Below are positions 22,512 through 31,090 of a DNA stretch of 38,174 nucleotides, in pieces (positions within the stretch are counted from its first letter, which is position 1; every line of letters starts with the position of its first letter). Both the position numbers and the translations under genes were made by a program. The DNA is from Methanobacteriota archaeon (GTDB taxonomy: Archaea > Halobacteriota > Methanomicrobia > Methanomicrobiales > Methanoculleaceae). The notes under the pieces were generated by a model. That model searched no databases. It saw only the letters and a list, made by a program, of their open reading frames with translations, and was not told the DNA's origin. The DNA lies in assembly GCA_030446015.1 (NCBI GenBank), contig JASUSO010000014.1:1-38174 (forward strand), given 5' to 3'.

Positions 22512-23289
22512 CTCATGCAAAAACTGATGACGATAGTCATGTGTACCTCTGCAACTCAAGATATAAAGTTTTATCGTGAAAGTACAGGAGAAAGAAAAAG
22601 CGAAAATGAGGGATAAAACAGATTATAGACGAGTTATAAGGGTCTAAATGAAAAATAAAAGGATTAAAGCAGCAAAAAACCGTAAGCAGTTGGTAACTGG
22701 GAATTATTTTCCAAAAAACCTTTGATACAGGGTTAAATGAGAAACGGGTACCAGTGAAAGAAAACGGGTAGCAGAGGTGCAACGAGAAGGGAAAACCCAG
22801 GGATACAGGCTACCCGACAAGGATCCGATCTCATCTTCTAGCAGCACCTTCTGCTCGACCACCGTCTCGATCTATTTCGATCTATTCCTTCCCGATTTCA
22901 TCTGATATCTCCCGGATCCAGCTCTTCCTGTCTCCATCCATCTTCCATCACATTATTCACTCTCTTCGTCCCCTCATCCTGGTACGCTTTATCCTGGCCA
23001 GATTCACCCTTATTTCACCCGAATCTGGTTTAGATTTCGGTTTATCTTGATTCATCTCGAATTATCTCGATCTCTTCCCGTCCAGCATCGTCCCGTTTCC
23101 CTCTCACCTGGGCGGATCCATCTAGTTTCGCCGTGATCCGATCCCTCCTGTTGGATCCTGTCCTCCGGTCGTCATGAGAACGATCTCGTCAAATTTTCCG
23201 GATCACCGGATTTCCTCTCCGGAAACCCTGAATTTAAACCTCCATCCTCCCCATCCTCTCACTCTCCTTGCGGCGGGAGCCCTCAAAAT

Positions 23290-23312
23290 CTCCACACGAA
23301 ACAAAGGGGTCG
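23290..23312 (+). promoter_or_regulatory. ORB-like box f (degenerate)
   Basis: Plus strand reads CTCCACACGAAACAAAGGGG, retaining the GAAA-N-AAGGGG half but changed in the TGG core. It is inverted relative to boxes c and d and closes the origin on the moaB side. Confidence 0.55.
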
Positions 23313-23382
23313 GGGATTGAACTCTCCAGAACAGGGGATAGAATGAAGTAAAATACATGGTACAGGGGTACTGGAAGATCCT

Positions 23383-23880
23383 ATGGACAGCAGCCATCTT
23401 AAACCGCTCACCGTGACCGGTGCCGTCATCACCGTCTCTTCGACCAGGAAACCCGAGACCGACGCCAGCGGAAAGACGCTCATCGACCTTCTTTTGGCCG
23501 CAGGGATCGAGGTGACTCATTACGCCGTCATCCCCGATGACCTGGAGCGGATCCGCTCCGAGGTCCGCGCAGCGCTTTCGCGTGCAAACTGCGTCATCGT
23601 CACCGGGGGCACCGGGCTCACCTCCGACGACGTGACCATCGAGGCGGTCGCACCGCTCCTTGAGAAGACGATCGATGGGTTCGGGGAACTCTTCCGGCTG
23701 AAGAGCTACGAGGAGATCGGGACGGCCGCGATCCTCTCGCGGGCGATCGCCGGGGTCGTCGGCGGCCGGGCGGTCTTCTGCATCCCGGGATCGACGAAGG
23801 CGGTCACCCTCGCCGCAAACGCGATCATCATCCCCGAGATCCGGCACATCCTCACGCACGCTTCGGCCGGCCAACGGTAG
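23383..23880 (+). CDS. moaB: Molybdenum cofactor biosynthesis protein MoaB/MogA
   Basis: A 165-residue MogA/MoaB-fold protein that adenylylates molybdopterin before metal insertion; methanogens need Mo/W-pterin for formylmethanofuran and formate dehydrogenases. The motif VIVTGGTGLTSDDVTIEAVA is the MPT-binding signature, FGELFRLKSYEEIGTAAILS follows, and VFCIPGSTKAV ends the domain. The N-terminus AVITVSSTRKPETDASGKTL is canonical. The left neighbour is the proposed origin, so replication and transcription run the same way through this gene. Confidence 0.93.
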   Translation: MDSSHLKPLTVTGAVITVSSTRKPETDASGKTLIDLLLAAGIEVTHYAVIPDDLERIRSEVRAALSRANCVIVTGGTGLTSDDVTIEAVAPLLEKTIDGFGELFRLKSYEEIGTAAILSRAIAGVVGGRAVFCIPGSTKAVTLAANAIIIPEIRHILTHASAGQR

Positions 23881-23912
23881 TGCGCCGCTTTACCTGTGAA
23901 GGGTAGCGGCAA

Positions 23913-24070
23913 AGTCTCACGCGAAGGACGCGAAGCCGCGAAGAACGACGGGCCGAAGGGCCGAAGTTTGAGCACCGCTAGGTGCGGAGGGGAGTTGCTC
24001 TCGGATAACCGATCTTCGCGTTTTTCGCGGCTCGAAGCCTACGCCTCCTCAAACTTCACATGAGTTACTT
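23913..24070. repeat. Intergenic repeat R2
   Basis: Between moaB and cgi121. It starts with TCACGCGAAGGACGCGAAG-like units as in R1, contains GAGCACCGCTAGGTGCGG (a small hairpin shared with R3 near 35128), and at 24009-24056 holds the inverted copy of the R1 core ending in CGGCTCGAAGCCTACG. No gene is visible in the 245-base gap. It may act as a bidirectional terminator between the converging genes. Confidence 0.68.
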
Positions 24071-24124
24071 GCTGAGGACAATTATACGGTCTCGCGCGAA
24101 ACTGCGAAAAGAGATTCGTTCGGG

Positions 24125-24643
24125 TCAGCGGTAGACGTCGAGGAGCGCCACCCGCTCGAGGACGAGCTCGCGGAACCGCTCCTCGCCGACCACCGCAACC
24201 TCTTCGGGGGTGATCGCGAAGAGGTCGGCAAGGCGCGCCCGCTTCGCGGGGTCGATCGCCCCATCCTCCTCGTCGTCGACGATCCTCACGAGACCGGCCA
24301 GCCGATCGCGCACGCCGGGCGCCGGCGGACAGACGGCGACGTACGAGCGGTTCTCGCCGGGGTGAATCCCAAACGACGAGGCCACCTGGCACTGCCGGGT
24401 CCCCGCGGCGTAGAGGAGCGCCTCCATCTCGAGTGAGTTCGCGATCGCCTCGCCGGCGGCCCAGGACCGCTGGGCGTGCCGGAGCGCCGCCTCGACGTGG
24501 TCCCGCCCGACCAGGCGGTCGGCGTCAAAGAGGATGATGTGGGTCCCAAACTCGTCGGCGATTTTCCGGATCTCCCGGAGGAAGGCGGCGTTGTTCTCAA
24601 CCGTGAACGCCGCCCGGTAGATCTCGCATGGTGTCTCTGTCAT
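24125..24643 (-). CDS. cgi121: KEOPS complex subunit Cgi121
   Basis: A 172-residue protein matching the archaeal Cgi121 pattern: EIYRAAFTVENNAAFLREIR, then IILFDADRLVGRDHVEAALR, a conserved NSLEMEALLYAAGTRQCQVA and the FGIHPG motif. Cgi121 recruits tRNA to the KEOPS (Kae1-Bud32) complex for t6A modification. ATG at 24643 is preferred over 24649, since GGGTGA lies 6 nt upstream of it. The gene is coupled to the stop of hel308. Confidence 0.85.
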   Translation of the reverse strand: MTETPCEIYRAAFTVENNAAFLREIRKIADEFGTHIILFDADRLVGRDHVEAALRHAQRSWAAGEAIANSLEMEALLYAAGTRQCQVASSFGIHPGENRSYVAVCPPAPGVRDRLAGLVRIVDDEEDGAIDPAKRARLADLFAITPEEVAVVGEERFRELVLERVALLDVYR

Positions 24644-24649
24644 ATCCAT

Positions 24650-26788
24650 TCACCCGAACCGGAAGAGGGTCGACTGCTCCTCGCCGGGATCAGCGATCTC
24701 CTCCCGCGTTCCCTCGAGCTGCTCGAAGATCTGGGCGGCGATCCCCTGCCCGAGGATCTTTGCGACCTTTTCCGGCCCCGCCGCCCGGAGCGCCTCGATC
24801 GATCCGATGCCGTTGTTGAAGAGCCGGCGGGCCCTGACCCGGCCGATCCCGCGGAGTTTGATGAGCGGCAGGAGCTCCTTCTTGATACCGTGCTTCGTCC
24901 GGAGCTCCATCTCCTCGATGGGGGCCGCGAGGTGCGGGGCAAAGAGCCCGGCGAGGTGGCGGCTTGCGTGAACCAGCCAGGCCACGCTCTCCACCATCCC
25001 GTAGACGTCGCCCGGCCCGACACCGTAGCGCTCGCAGATCATGTCTTCGCTCACCTCGTCCGCCCAGTCGGCAAGGAGAAGCGCGGTCTTGAGGCTCCGG
25101 TCGAACTCCTCGCCCGCGTCCCAGGGGATCTCCATCCAGAGCTCCTTCCGGTGGTCGGCAAGGAATCGGTCGAGGACGTACATATCGTTCTTGCGCACAA
25201 AGAGCGTCGGCATATCCGGCGTCGCGCAGAGGAGGTGGAGGAACCCGATATCGGTGTACTCCTTTCGGCCCGTCATCGCGTTCACGATCACCTCCGCGCT
25301 CCTCGGATCGATGTAGAGCCGGGAGACAAGCGACCCGTACTCGGTCGTCTCGAGCCACTCCCCCACCTCGGTGATCATCTCCGCTTCCCGCAGGAACTCG
25401 AGCACCCGGTCGACCGCCCGCGAGAGCGCGCGCGGGCTCTCGCCCTGGTAGGCGTAGAACGTCCCGTCCATGAACCCGAGCACCTCGCCGCGCTCGCGGG
25501 CGAAGCCGGTCGCGATGAGCGAGAGGACGTGGGTGCAGAGGACCGCCTCGTCGGCGCACCGGCTCCGGACGTCCTCCGCCGCCGCCTCGATGTAGTACTC
25601 GAAGAGCTCGTCGACCATCTCCTCGGACTTCGCGATCAGGACGGCCTCGCCGTAGGGATCGAGGCGCGGCCGCCCGGCCCGCCCGGCCATCTGCCGGTAC
25701 TCCCGGACCGGGATCGGTACCATCCCCTCCCCGGCGCTGAACCGGAGGTAGTCGCGGACGATCACCCGCCGGGCGGGGAGGTTTAGGCCCGCGGCAAGCG
25801 TCGGGGTGGAGGAGATAACCTTGATCTGCCCCTCACGGAAACCCTGCTCGACGATCCCGCGCTCCTCCCGCGAGAGCCCCGCGTGGTGGAACGCCGCGCC
25901 CTGCGCGACGCAGGCGGCGAGGGTCTTTCCCATATCGGTCGAGGCGTTCGACCGTATCTTGTCGGCGTAGCCGGCGAGGACGGGGTTTGCAAGTTTTAAG
26001 CCTGATGCCGCGCGTTTTGCGAACGCTTCGGCGTTCTTCCTCGAGCTAACGAAGACGAGGCACTGGCCGCCCTCCGCGACCGTGTCGAGGACGAGATCCA
26101 GATCCTCGTACTTGCTCCTGCGCTCGACTTCGCGGTCGTGATCGGCGAACCGGATGGCATCCTCGAAGAAGACCCCCTCCCGGAGATCGACCGGCCGCCA
26201 CTCGCTCTCGACGAGTTCGGCGTCCAGCCACCCGGCGAGGTCCCGCGGGTTCCCGATGGTCGCCGAGAGGGCGATGATCTGCATCCCGGGGTTCTTGTGG
26301 CGGAGCTTCGCGATCACCATCTCGAGCGTCGCCCCCCGCGAGGGGTCGTCGATCAGGTGGACCTCGTCGACGACGAGGAGGCTGATCTCGGAAAGCCACG
26401 GCGTCCGGTTCCGCAGGAGCGAGTCCACCTTCTCGCTCGTCGCGACAATGATGTCGTTTCTCCCCAGGTACTCGTCCCTTCGATCGAAGTCGCCGGTGGC
26501 GATCCCGACGCGGAGCCCCTTCCCCGAGAACTCTTCGAACTTTTCGCTCGCGAGCGCCCGGAGGGGGACGATGTAGAGGCACTTTCCGCCCCTCGCCACC
26601 TGGTGGTGCATCGCCATCTCGGCGACCAGGGTCTTGCCGCTCGCGGTGGGGATGGCGACGAGGAGGTTCTTCCCCGAAAAAAGGCCCGCTTCGACGCAGG
26701 CGGCCTGCGGCGGGTAGAGTTCCGTGATCCCGCGGCGAGCGTAGCCGGCTGCGAGATCCGGCGGAACGGGGAGCTTGGCTATCTCCAT
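24650..26788 (-). CDS. hel308: ATP-dependent DNA helicase Hel308
   Basis: A 712-residue superfamily 2 3'-to-5' helicase acting at stalled replication forks and in recombination. Motif I is [20 protein letters not shown], motif [21 protein letters not shown] (DEVH), motif [19 protein letters not shown], and motif [21 protein letters not shown]. The C-terminal ratchet and helix-hairpin-helix region ends in [20 protein letters not shown]. Length is standard. An ORB-like box overlaps its leader, and the upstream neighbour encodes the KH protein. Co-location with orc1/cdc6 makes a replication-linked neighbourhood. Confidence 0.96.
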   Translation of the reverse strand: MEIAKLPVPPDLAAGYARRGITELYPPQAACVEAGLFSGKNLLVAIPTASGKTLVAEMAMHHQVARGGKCLYIVPLRALASEKFEEFSGKGLRVGIATGDFDRRDEYLGRNDIIVATSEKVDSLLRNRTPWLSEISLLVVDEVHLIDDPSRGATLEMVIAKLRHKNPGMQIIALSATIGNPRDLAGWLDAELVESEWRPVDLREGVFFEDAIRFADHDREVERRSKYEDLDLVLDTVAEGGQCLVFVSSRKNAEAFAKRAASGLKLANPVLAGYADKIRSNASTDMGKTLAACVAQGAAFHHAGLSREERGIVEQGFREGQIKVISSTPTLAAGLNLPARRVIVRDYLRFSAGEGMVPIPVREYRQMAGRAGRPRLDPYGEAVLIAKSEEMVDELFEYYIEAAAEDVRSRCADEAVLCTHVLSLIATGFARERGEVLGFMDGTFYAYQGESPRALSRAVDRVLEFLREAEMITEVGEWLETTEYGSLVSRLYIDPRSAEVIVNAMTGRKEYTDIGFLHLLCATPDMPTLFVRKNDMYVLDRFLADHRKELWMEIPWDAGEEFDRSLKTALLLADWADEVSEDMICERYGVGPGDVYGMVESVAWLVHASRHLAGLFAPHLAAPIEEMELRTKHGIKKELLPLIKLRGIGRVRARRLFNNGIGSIEALRAAGPEKVAKILGQGIAAQIFEQLEGTREEIADPGEEQSTLFRFG

Positions 26789-26792
26789 CTGA

Positions 26793-26815
26793 ACCCCTTC
26801 ATTTCCACTGCAAAC
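26793..26815 (-). promoter_or_regulatory. ORB-like box e in hel308 leader
   Basis: Minus strand reads TTGCAGTGGAAATGAAGGGG and ends 4 nt before the hel308 ATG, so its GGGG run doubles as the ribosome site. It could let Orc1/Cdc6 influence hel308 expression or be a chance resemblance. Confidence 0.5.
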
Positions 26816-26864
26816 CGCATATCGTTGGTATCGCCATGGGCAGGGTCGGTCCGGCCCTGCCGCA

Positions 26865-27407
26865 TCACGAGTAGTACTCCAGCATCGCCTGCTTGGCTTC
26901 CTTCTTCTTCCGGTCGAGGAAGGCGTAGACGTGTTCGTGCGGCACGCCCTGGATCAGCATCTCCACGGCCTTCCTCGCGATCTCGACCTGGTCCGGGAGG
27001 CCGATGATCGCGACGGTCTTGCCCTGGACCGAGATCTCCGTCCCGGTCATATCCTCGATCTGGGAGCGGGACGTTCCCGCCTTTCCGATGATCCGGCCCC
27101 GGAGCCGTTCGAGCTGCCGGGTCGTCCCCGAGAGGTCGGCGAGGTCGAGGATATCGAGCATCATGTCCTCGTCGTCGAGGAGCTTGAGCGCACGCTCCGG
27201 CGAGAACCCCCGGTTGATCGCGGAGACGACGTTCGTCGCCGTCATGACGCCCACGGGGTCCTCCCCTTCGAGCGTTACAAGCCCCTCCTCGCTGTCGATC
27301 CGGAGGGTTACCCCGGTCTTCCCCTCGATCTCGCGTTTCGTGGACCCGCTCTTGCCGATGAGTACCCCGATCCTCGCTGCTGAAACTTTCATCTCCTGTC
27401 TGGTCAT
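26865..27407 (-). CDS. Tandem KH-domain RNA-binding protein (Dim2/Krr1-like)
   Basis: A 180-residue protein with two KH domains: [20 protein letters not shown] near residue 12 and [20 protein letters not shown] near residue 95, each with a GxxG loop, followed by the helix [16 protein letters not shown] typical of the archaeal Dim2/Pno1 homologue. It probably acts in small-subunit rRNA maturation. ATG at 27407 (MTRQEM) is chosen over the track's longer start, which runs back into rio1. Pairing with rio1 is a known archaeal arrangement. Confidence 0.92.
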   Translation of the reverse strand: MTRQEMKVSAARIGVLIGKSGSTKREIEGKTGVTLRIDSEEGLVTLEGEDPVGVMTATNVVSAINRGFSPERALKLLDDEDMMLDILDLADLSGTTRQLERLRGRIIGKAGTSRSQIEDMTGTEISVQGKTVAIIGLPDQVEIARKAVEMLIQGVPHEHVYAFLDRKKKEAKQAMLEYYS

Positions 27408-27432
27408 GGTTGCATCCCATCCTTTCCGGTCT

Positions 27433-28209
27433 TCAGGGCTCCCGGCGTCCGGTGCCGACGAGCGTCTTGATGATTGCATCCTCGTCGGCTACGTCGCAGT
27501 AGCGGGAGAAGTATCGATTGAGGTTCTTGATATCCCGGACCAGAAACGCCGACGCCCGCGGGTGATCCAGGGTGACCGCCTGTCCCATATCGATCAGGTA
27601 TGGTTTCTCGTGGTAGAGGATATTGTATTCGGAGAGGTCGGCATGGACCAGGCGGGCCTCCCGGTAGAGCCGCTCCACGTAGCCGAGGATCTCGCGGTAT
27701 GCCGCGGCGTAATCCTCGACCTCGGCGTTCCGGAGCTGCGGATACGGTATCTCATCTCGCCCGAGGAACTCCATCAGGAGGATGTTGCGGTCGAACGCAA
27801 GCGGTTCGGGGACCGGGATCCCCGCCTCGTGCGCCCGGGCGAGGTTGCTGTACTCCTTCTTCGTCCAGGCGAAGACGAGGCCCTTGCGCGTCCCCCGGAC
27901 GCTCGAGAACCGGCGGTCGCCTGCGAGGTAATCGTTCATCGCCTTGAAGTTCGCCGTCTGGATGCGGTAGATCTTGATCGCGATCCCCTGGCCGTCGCGC
28001 TCGCCGTAGAAGACGTTCGCCTCTTTTCCGGTGCTGATCGGCCCGCCGATGGCGGAGATCAGTTTCTTGTGGACGAGCTTGTAGAGGGCGATGAGGGTGA
28101 CCTCGTCAAAGACGTCGTCCCGTACCTTCACCGCATCGGCGTCCTTGATCCTGACGCCCATCGCCTCGATCTCGCGGTCGAACCGCTCGTACTCTTCACC
28201 GCGGCCCAC
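27433..28209 (-). CDS. rio1: RIO1-type serine protein kinase
   Basis: A 258-residue atypical kinase/ATPase involved in 40S-type ribosomal subunit maturation. STGKEANVFYGERDGQGIAI carries the RIO P-loop and catalytic lysine region (IAIKIYR), LVHADLSEYNILYHEKPYLI the catalytic Asp, and IDMGQAV the metal-binding Asp. GTG at 28209 is chosen because AGGTGA stands 7 nt upstream; the track's extended start overlaps tyrS. It overlaps no neighbour and lies 25 nt before the KH gene. Confidence 0.93.
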   Translation of the reverse strand: MGRGEEYERFDREIEAMGVRIKDADAVKVRDDVFDEVTLIALYKLVHKKLISAIGGPISTGKEANVFYGERDGQGIAIKIYRIQTANFKAMNDYLAGDRRFSSVRGTRKGLVFAWTKKEYSNLARAHEAGIPVPEPLAFDRNILLMEFLGRDEIPYPQLRNAEVEDYAAAYREILGYVERLYREARLVHADLSEYNILYHEKPYLIDMGQAVTLDHPRASAFLVRDIKNLNRYFSRYCDVADEDAIIKTLVGTGRREP

Positions 28210-28216
28210 GGCCGGA

Positions 28217-29164
28217 TCACCTGCTGCAGACGTAGTCGTGTACGGGGGCGAGGATATCGATGAGGTGCGCGGCGGCGGCGTTCTTGAGGTCGAGCGGGTG
28301 GATCTCGCCCGCGGCGTAGGCACGCTCAAGGTCCTCGTACGCGGCAAACTCGAGGTCGCCGCCGAACTTCTCCGGCCGGCGGATGGCGACCGCATCCGTC
28401 CGGGGGAAGACGTGGTAGCGCAGGATCTCGAGCACCGGGTTGTTCTCGACCTCGGGCGGGCAGAACGCCTTCTTCATCTTCTTCTTGATATCCTCCTCGG
28501 AGTCGGCGACCGATATGACGTTTCCGGCCGACGACGACATCTTCTTTCCGTCGAGGCCGTTGATGATCGGCGTATGGATGCAGACCGGCGCCGGATACCC
28601 TATCGATGGGAGGTGTTCCCGCGCGAGCATGTGAATCTTTCGCTGGTCGATCCCGCCGACGGCGGCGTCTACTCCAAGTGTCATGATGTCGACCATCTGC
28701 ATGATGGGATAGACCATCTGCGAGACCGTCGGGTTGTCCATCTGCCGCCCGACCTCGTCCATGCTCCTCTTCGCCCGGTTGAGAGTGATCGCCTGGGAGA
28801 GCTTGAGGACGGCAAGCTCGTACTCCGGCGTGAGCTGGACGTCCGAGCCGAGGACGTATTTTGCGCCGACGAGGCCGAGCCCCTCGAAGCAGAGGCGGTT
28901 GTACTCGGCCGTCTCCCGGATCTCTTCCATCGTCCCCTTGCGGTTCAAGAACGCGTGGAGGTCGGCGATGAGCACCGTCACCTCAAACCCTGCCTGCTGC
29001 AGGTCCATCAGTTTGTTCACCGTCACCATGTGGCCGAGGTGGATCTCGCCGCTCGGCTCGTAGCCGGTGTAGACCCGCTTGACCGGACGGTCGATGAGCG
29101 CACGCAGTTCCTCGTCGGTGACGACCTCTACGGTATTCCGGGTCGCCAGTTCGTACGGATCCAT
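28217..29164 (-). CDS. tyrS: Tyrosyl-tRNA synthetase (archaeal type)
   Basis: Charges tRNA-Tyr. The 315-residue class I enzyme has VYTGYEPSGEIHLGHMVTVN (HIGH motif as HLGH) and KMSSSAGNVISV (KMSKS-type); YPIMQMVDIMTLGVDAAVGG is the tyrosine/ATP pocket with the expected Q-x3-D spacing for TyrRS rather than TrpRS. Archaeal and eukaryotic TyrRS are of this short type. The stop is 7 nt before rio1, so the two are probably co-transcribed. Confidence 0.94.
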   Translation of the reverse strand: MDPYELATRNTVEVVTDEELRALIDRPVKRVYTGYEPSGEIHLGHMVTVNKLMDLQQAGFEVTVLIADLHAFLNRKGTMEEIRETAEYNRLCFEGLGLVGAKYVLGSDVQLTPEYELAVLKLSQAITLNRAKRSMDEVGRQMDNPTVSQMVYPIMQMVDIMTLGVDAAVGGIDQRKIHMLAREHLPSIGYPAPVCIHTPIINGLDGKKMSSSAGNVISVADSEEDIKKKMKKAFCPPEVENNPVLEILRYHVFPRTDAVAIRRPEKFGGDLEFAAYEDLERAYAAGEIHPLDLKNAAAAHLIDILAPVHDYVCSR

Positions 29165-29218
29165 TAAAAATAGTGGGTCTGCCGGGGAGTTAATCCTTCT
29201 TCCTCCCCTGCTCTCTCT

Positions 29219-30244
29219 TCACCCGATCGCGACGAGACCGAGGGCTTCGTTGGTCATCCGGATGGATTCTTCGGGATCCTTCACCGTTCCCATCAGGGCG
29301 CGGATGCAGTCGATGTTCTCGGGGACGACGTCGGCCTCCTGGTGGATCGCCTGGAAGCAGTAGAACTCCTTGCCGTTTAAGACCGAGACCGACTCCTCGA
29401 AGACCCCGTTCTCCCAGAGGTCCGTCCGCGGCCGGCCGAGGTCCTGGGTATACTCCCGGAGCTGGGCGTTGCTCTTGATCCCGGTGGCCTTGCGGACGAG
29501 CCCGATCCGGCTGTGGTTCTCAAAGACCTTCAGCACCTCCTCGCGGGTGGTCTCCTTCTTCAAGTCCATCTGGATCGAGTGCATGTGCATGAATGTCGTC
29601 GGGACAATCATCGCGAGGGTGACGATCTTGATCTGCGGGAGGACGGTATTGACATCGGGGCCGTGGTGGCTCGGGATCGTCGCCGGGTTGAGGACGATCG
29701 CGTCCACCGGGCCTCTCTTCACGTCGTCGGGGTCCGCCGCCCGCCGGACCATCACCGCCCGGACCCGCTCGACGCCGAAGGCCTGGTCCAGGGCGTGGAT
29801 GAGCCGGACGAGCCCGGTGGTGTTGCACGAGACGACCCGGGCGAACTGCTTTCCGAGAGCCTCCTTATAGTTTGCGTGAGCGTTGAAGGAGAACCCGGCG
29901 ACCTCGTGCTCCTCGCCGCCCTGAAAGATCGCCTTCTTCCCCAGTTTCTCATAGATCGGCCGGTTCTTCTCGCCGACGCCACCGGGGGTGGCGTCCACGA
30001 CGATATCGGCGGCTTTGAGCATCGCCTCGACGTCGCCGGCGACCTCGAGCCCGGCCTTCTCGAACGCCGACTTCTTTGAGAGGTCGGCGATGTAGAGGGG
30101 GTACCCGCGCTCTTTTGCGATGTACGCCTCGGCGGAGACGCTCGTCTTAGAGACCCCGATCACTTCCATATCGGGCTGTGCGGCGACCGCATCGGCGACC
30201 CGTTTGCCGATGGTGCCGAACCCGTTGATCGCGACTTTGATCAT
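29219..30244 (-). CDS. gap: Glyceraldehyde-3-phosphate dehydrogenase, archaeal type II
   Basis: Interconverts glyceraldehyde 3-phosphate and 1,3-bisphosphoglycerate with NAD(P), mainly for gluconeogenesis in methanogens. The 341-residue chain starts MIKVAINGFGTIGKRVADAV, has the active-site cysteine in RVVSCNTTGLVRLIHAL, and PTTFMHMHSIQMDL typical of the archaeal class. ATG at 30244 is chosen over the track's upstream start; TTTATTAA at 30269-30276 is 25-32 nt away, so the message is probably leaderless. Confidence 0.96.
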   Translation of the reverse strand: MIKVAINGFGTIGKRVADAVAAQPDMEVIGVSKTSVSAEAYIAKERGYPLYIADLSKKSAFEKAGLEVAGDVEAMLKAADIVVDATPGGVGEKNRPIYEKLGKKAIFQGGEEHEVAGFSFNAHANYKEALGKQFARVVSCNTTGLVRLIHALDQAFGVERVRAVMVRRAADPDDVKRGPVDAIVLNPATIPSHHGPDVNTVLPQIKIVTLAMIVPTTFMHMHSIQMDLKKETTREEVLKVFENHSRIGLVRKATGIKSNAQLREYTQDLGRPRTDLWENGVFEESVSVLNGKEFYCFQAIHQEADVVPENIDCIRALMGTVKDPEESIRMTNEALGLVAIG

Positions 30245-30517
30245 GCATGATGGAATACAGAACAAAAATTAATAAAGGTTGCTGGTTTGCAAATACGAAG
30301 GCTATTAGAGACGGTTAGCGGAAACCGGGACTTCTCGCTGCCTGAAATATCGGAAACTCCGGATAAAATCGGCAAACGGAGTCCCAAGATATAAACACGG
30401 CAGGATTCGCGGGGTCCCGGGAGCGGCAGGACGGGACCTGCTGTCTCTCCTCCTCCCGGAAGGCAGGGGCGCGGCGCGGCAGGACTTATATCCGATCGGG
30501 GCGATGGAGGTATGTCC

Positions 30518-31090
30518 ATGGATCAGCAGCCCGTCCTTGCAACCGACCGCCTGCTCCTGCGGCCGTATACCCTCGCTGACGCCCGTGCGGTGCAGCAGCT
30601 CTGTGGGGACTACGCCGTCTCCGCGACGACCCTGCTCCCCTATCCGTATCCGGACGGGCTCGCCGAGATCTGGATCGCCTCCCTCAGCGACGGCGATGCC
30701 GCGGCCTTCGCCGTCACCCTTGCCCGTGACGGGACTCTCATCGGCGGTGCCCGCCTCCGGATCGAGACCGATCACGCCCGCGGCGAGCTCGGGTTCTGGA
30801 TCGCGAAGTCCTGCTGGGGCCAGGGGTATGCCACCGAGGCCGTCCGTGCGTTGATCGAGTACGGGTTCTCGGTCCTCGGGCTGCACCGGATCCACGCGAT
30901 GCACTTCACCCGCAACCCTGCTTCGGGCCGGGTGATGGAGAAGTGCGGGATGGTGCACGAAGGCCGGCTCCGCGGGCACATCAAGAAATGGGGCGTCTAT
31001 GAGGACGTCGAGATCTGGGGGATCCTTAATGGGCAGGTCAGCCCTGCCGGGATGTATGCCTCTCCGGCGTTGTCGGAGGTGCCCGTATGA
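30518..31090 (+). CDS. GNAT N-acetyltransferase, RimJ/RimL type (copy 1)
   Basis: A 190-residue acetyltransferase: TDRLLLRPYTLADARAVQQL at the start, then the acetyl-CoA segment ELGFWIAKSCWGQGYATEAV with the Q/RxxGxG-like CWGQGYAT, and the C-terminal NPASGRVMEKCGMVHEGRLR. Members acetylate ribosomal proteins, other N-termini or small amines; the substrate here is unknown. ATG at 30518 lies 7 nt after GGAGG, better than 30512. It overlaps copy 2 by 4 nt and the 3' thirds of the two genes are almost identical, a recent tandem duplication. Confidence 0.9.
   Translation: MDQQPVLATDRLLLRPYTLADARAVQQLCGDYAVSATTLLPYPYPDGLAEIWIASLSDGDAAAFAVTLARDGTLIGGARLRIETDHARGELGFWIAKSCWGQGYATEAVRALIEYGFSVLGLHRIHAMHFTRNPASGRVMEKCGMVHEGRLRGHIKKWGVYEDVEIWGILNGQVSPAGMYASPALSEVPV

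Larger units (their letters stand above)
22281..23382. other. Candidate replication origin (oriC)
   Basis: A gene-free 1.1-kb region between orc1/cdc6 and moaB. It contains ORB-like boxes c and d on the minus strand on the left, box f on the plus strand on the right, and between them an AT-rich stretch (about 22540-22790) that could unwind. Inverted ORBs around an AT-rich element beside cdc6 are the standard euryarchaeal origin layout. Base composition flips from purine-rich to pyrimidine-rich on the plus strand near 22820. Short track ORFs here lack any coding signature. Confidence 0.85.

Noticed and set aside
22485-22540. C/D-box sRNA candidate from TGATGA and CTGA boxes
   Set aside because: Boxes overlap and the spacing does not give the normal C-D'-C'-D order with guide regions.
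22331-22782. Two short ORFs in the AT-rich region upstream of cdc6
   Set aside because: Composition follows the AT-rich origin; no ribosome sites, no motifs, and they overlap ORB boxes.
22840-23180. Recurring ATCTCGATC units read as a possible CRISPR or iteron array
   Set aside because: Units are short, irregularly spaced and not separated by unique spacers; better seen as biased pyrimidine-rich sequence.
24476-25786. 436-aa plus-strand ORF opposite hel308
   Set aside because: Antisense to well-conserved Hel308 and Cgi121 frames, with repetitive Arg/Asp/Leu composition.
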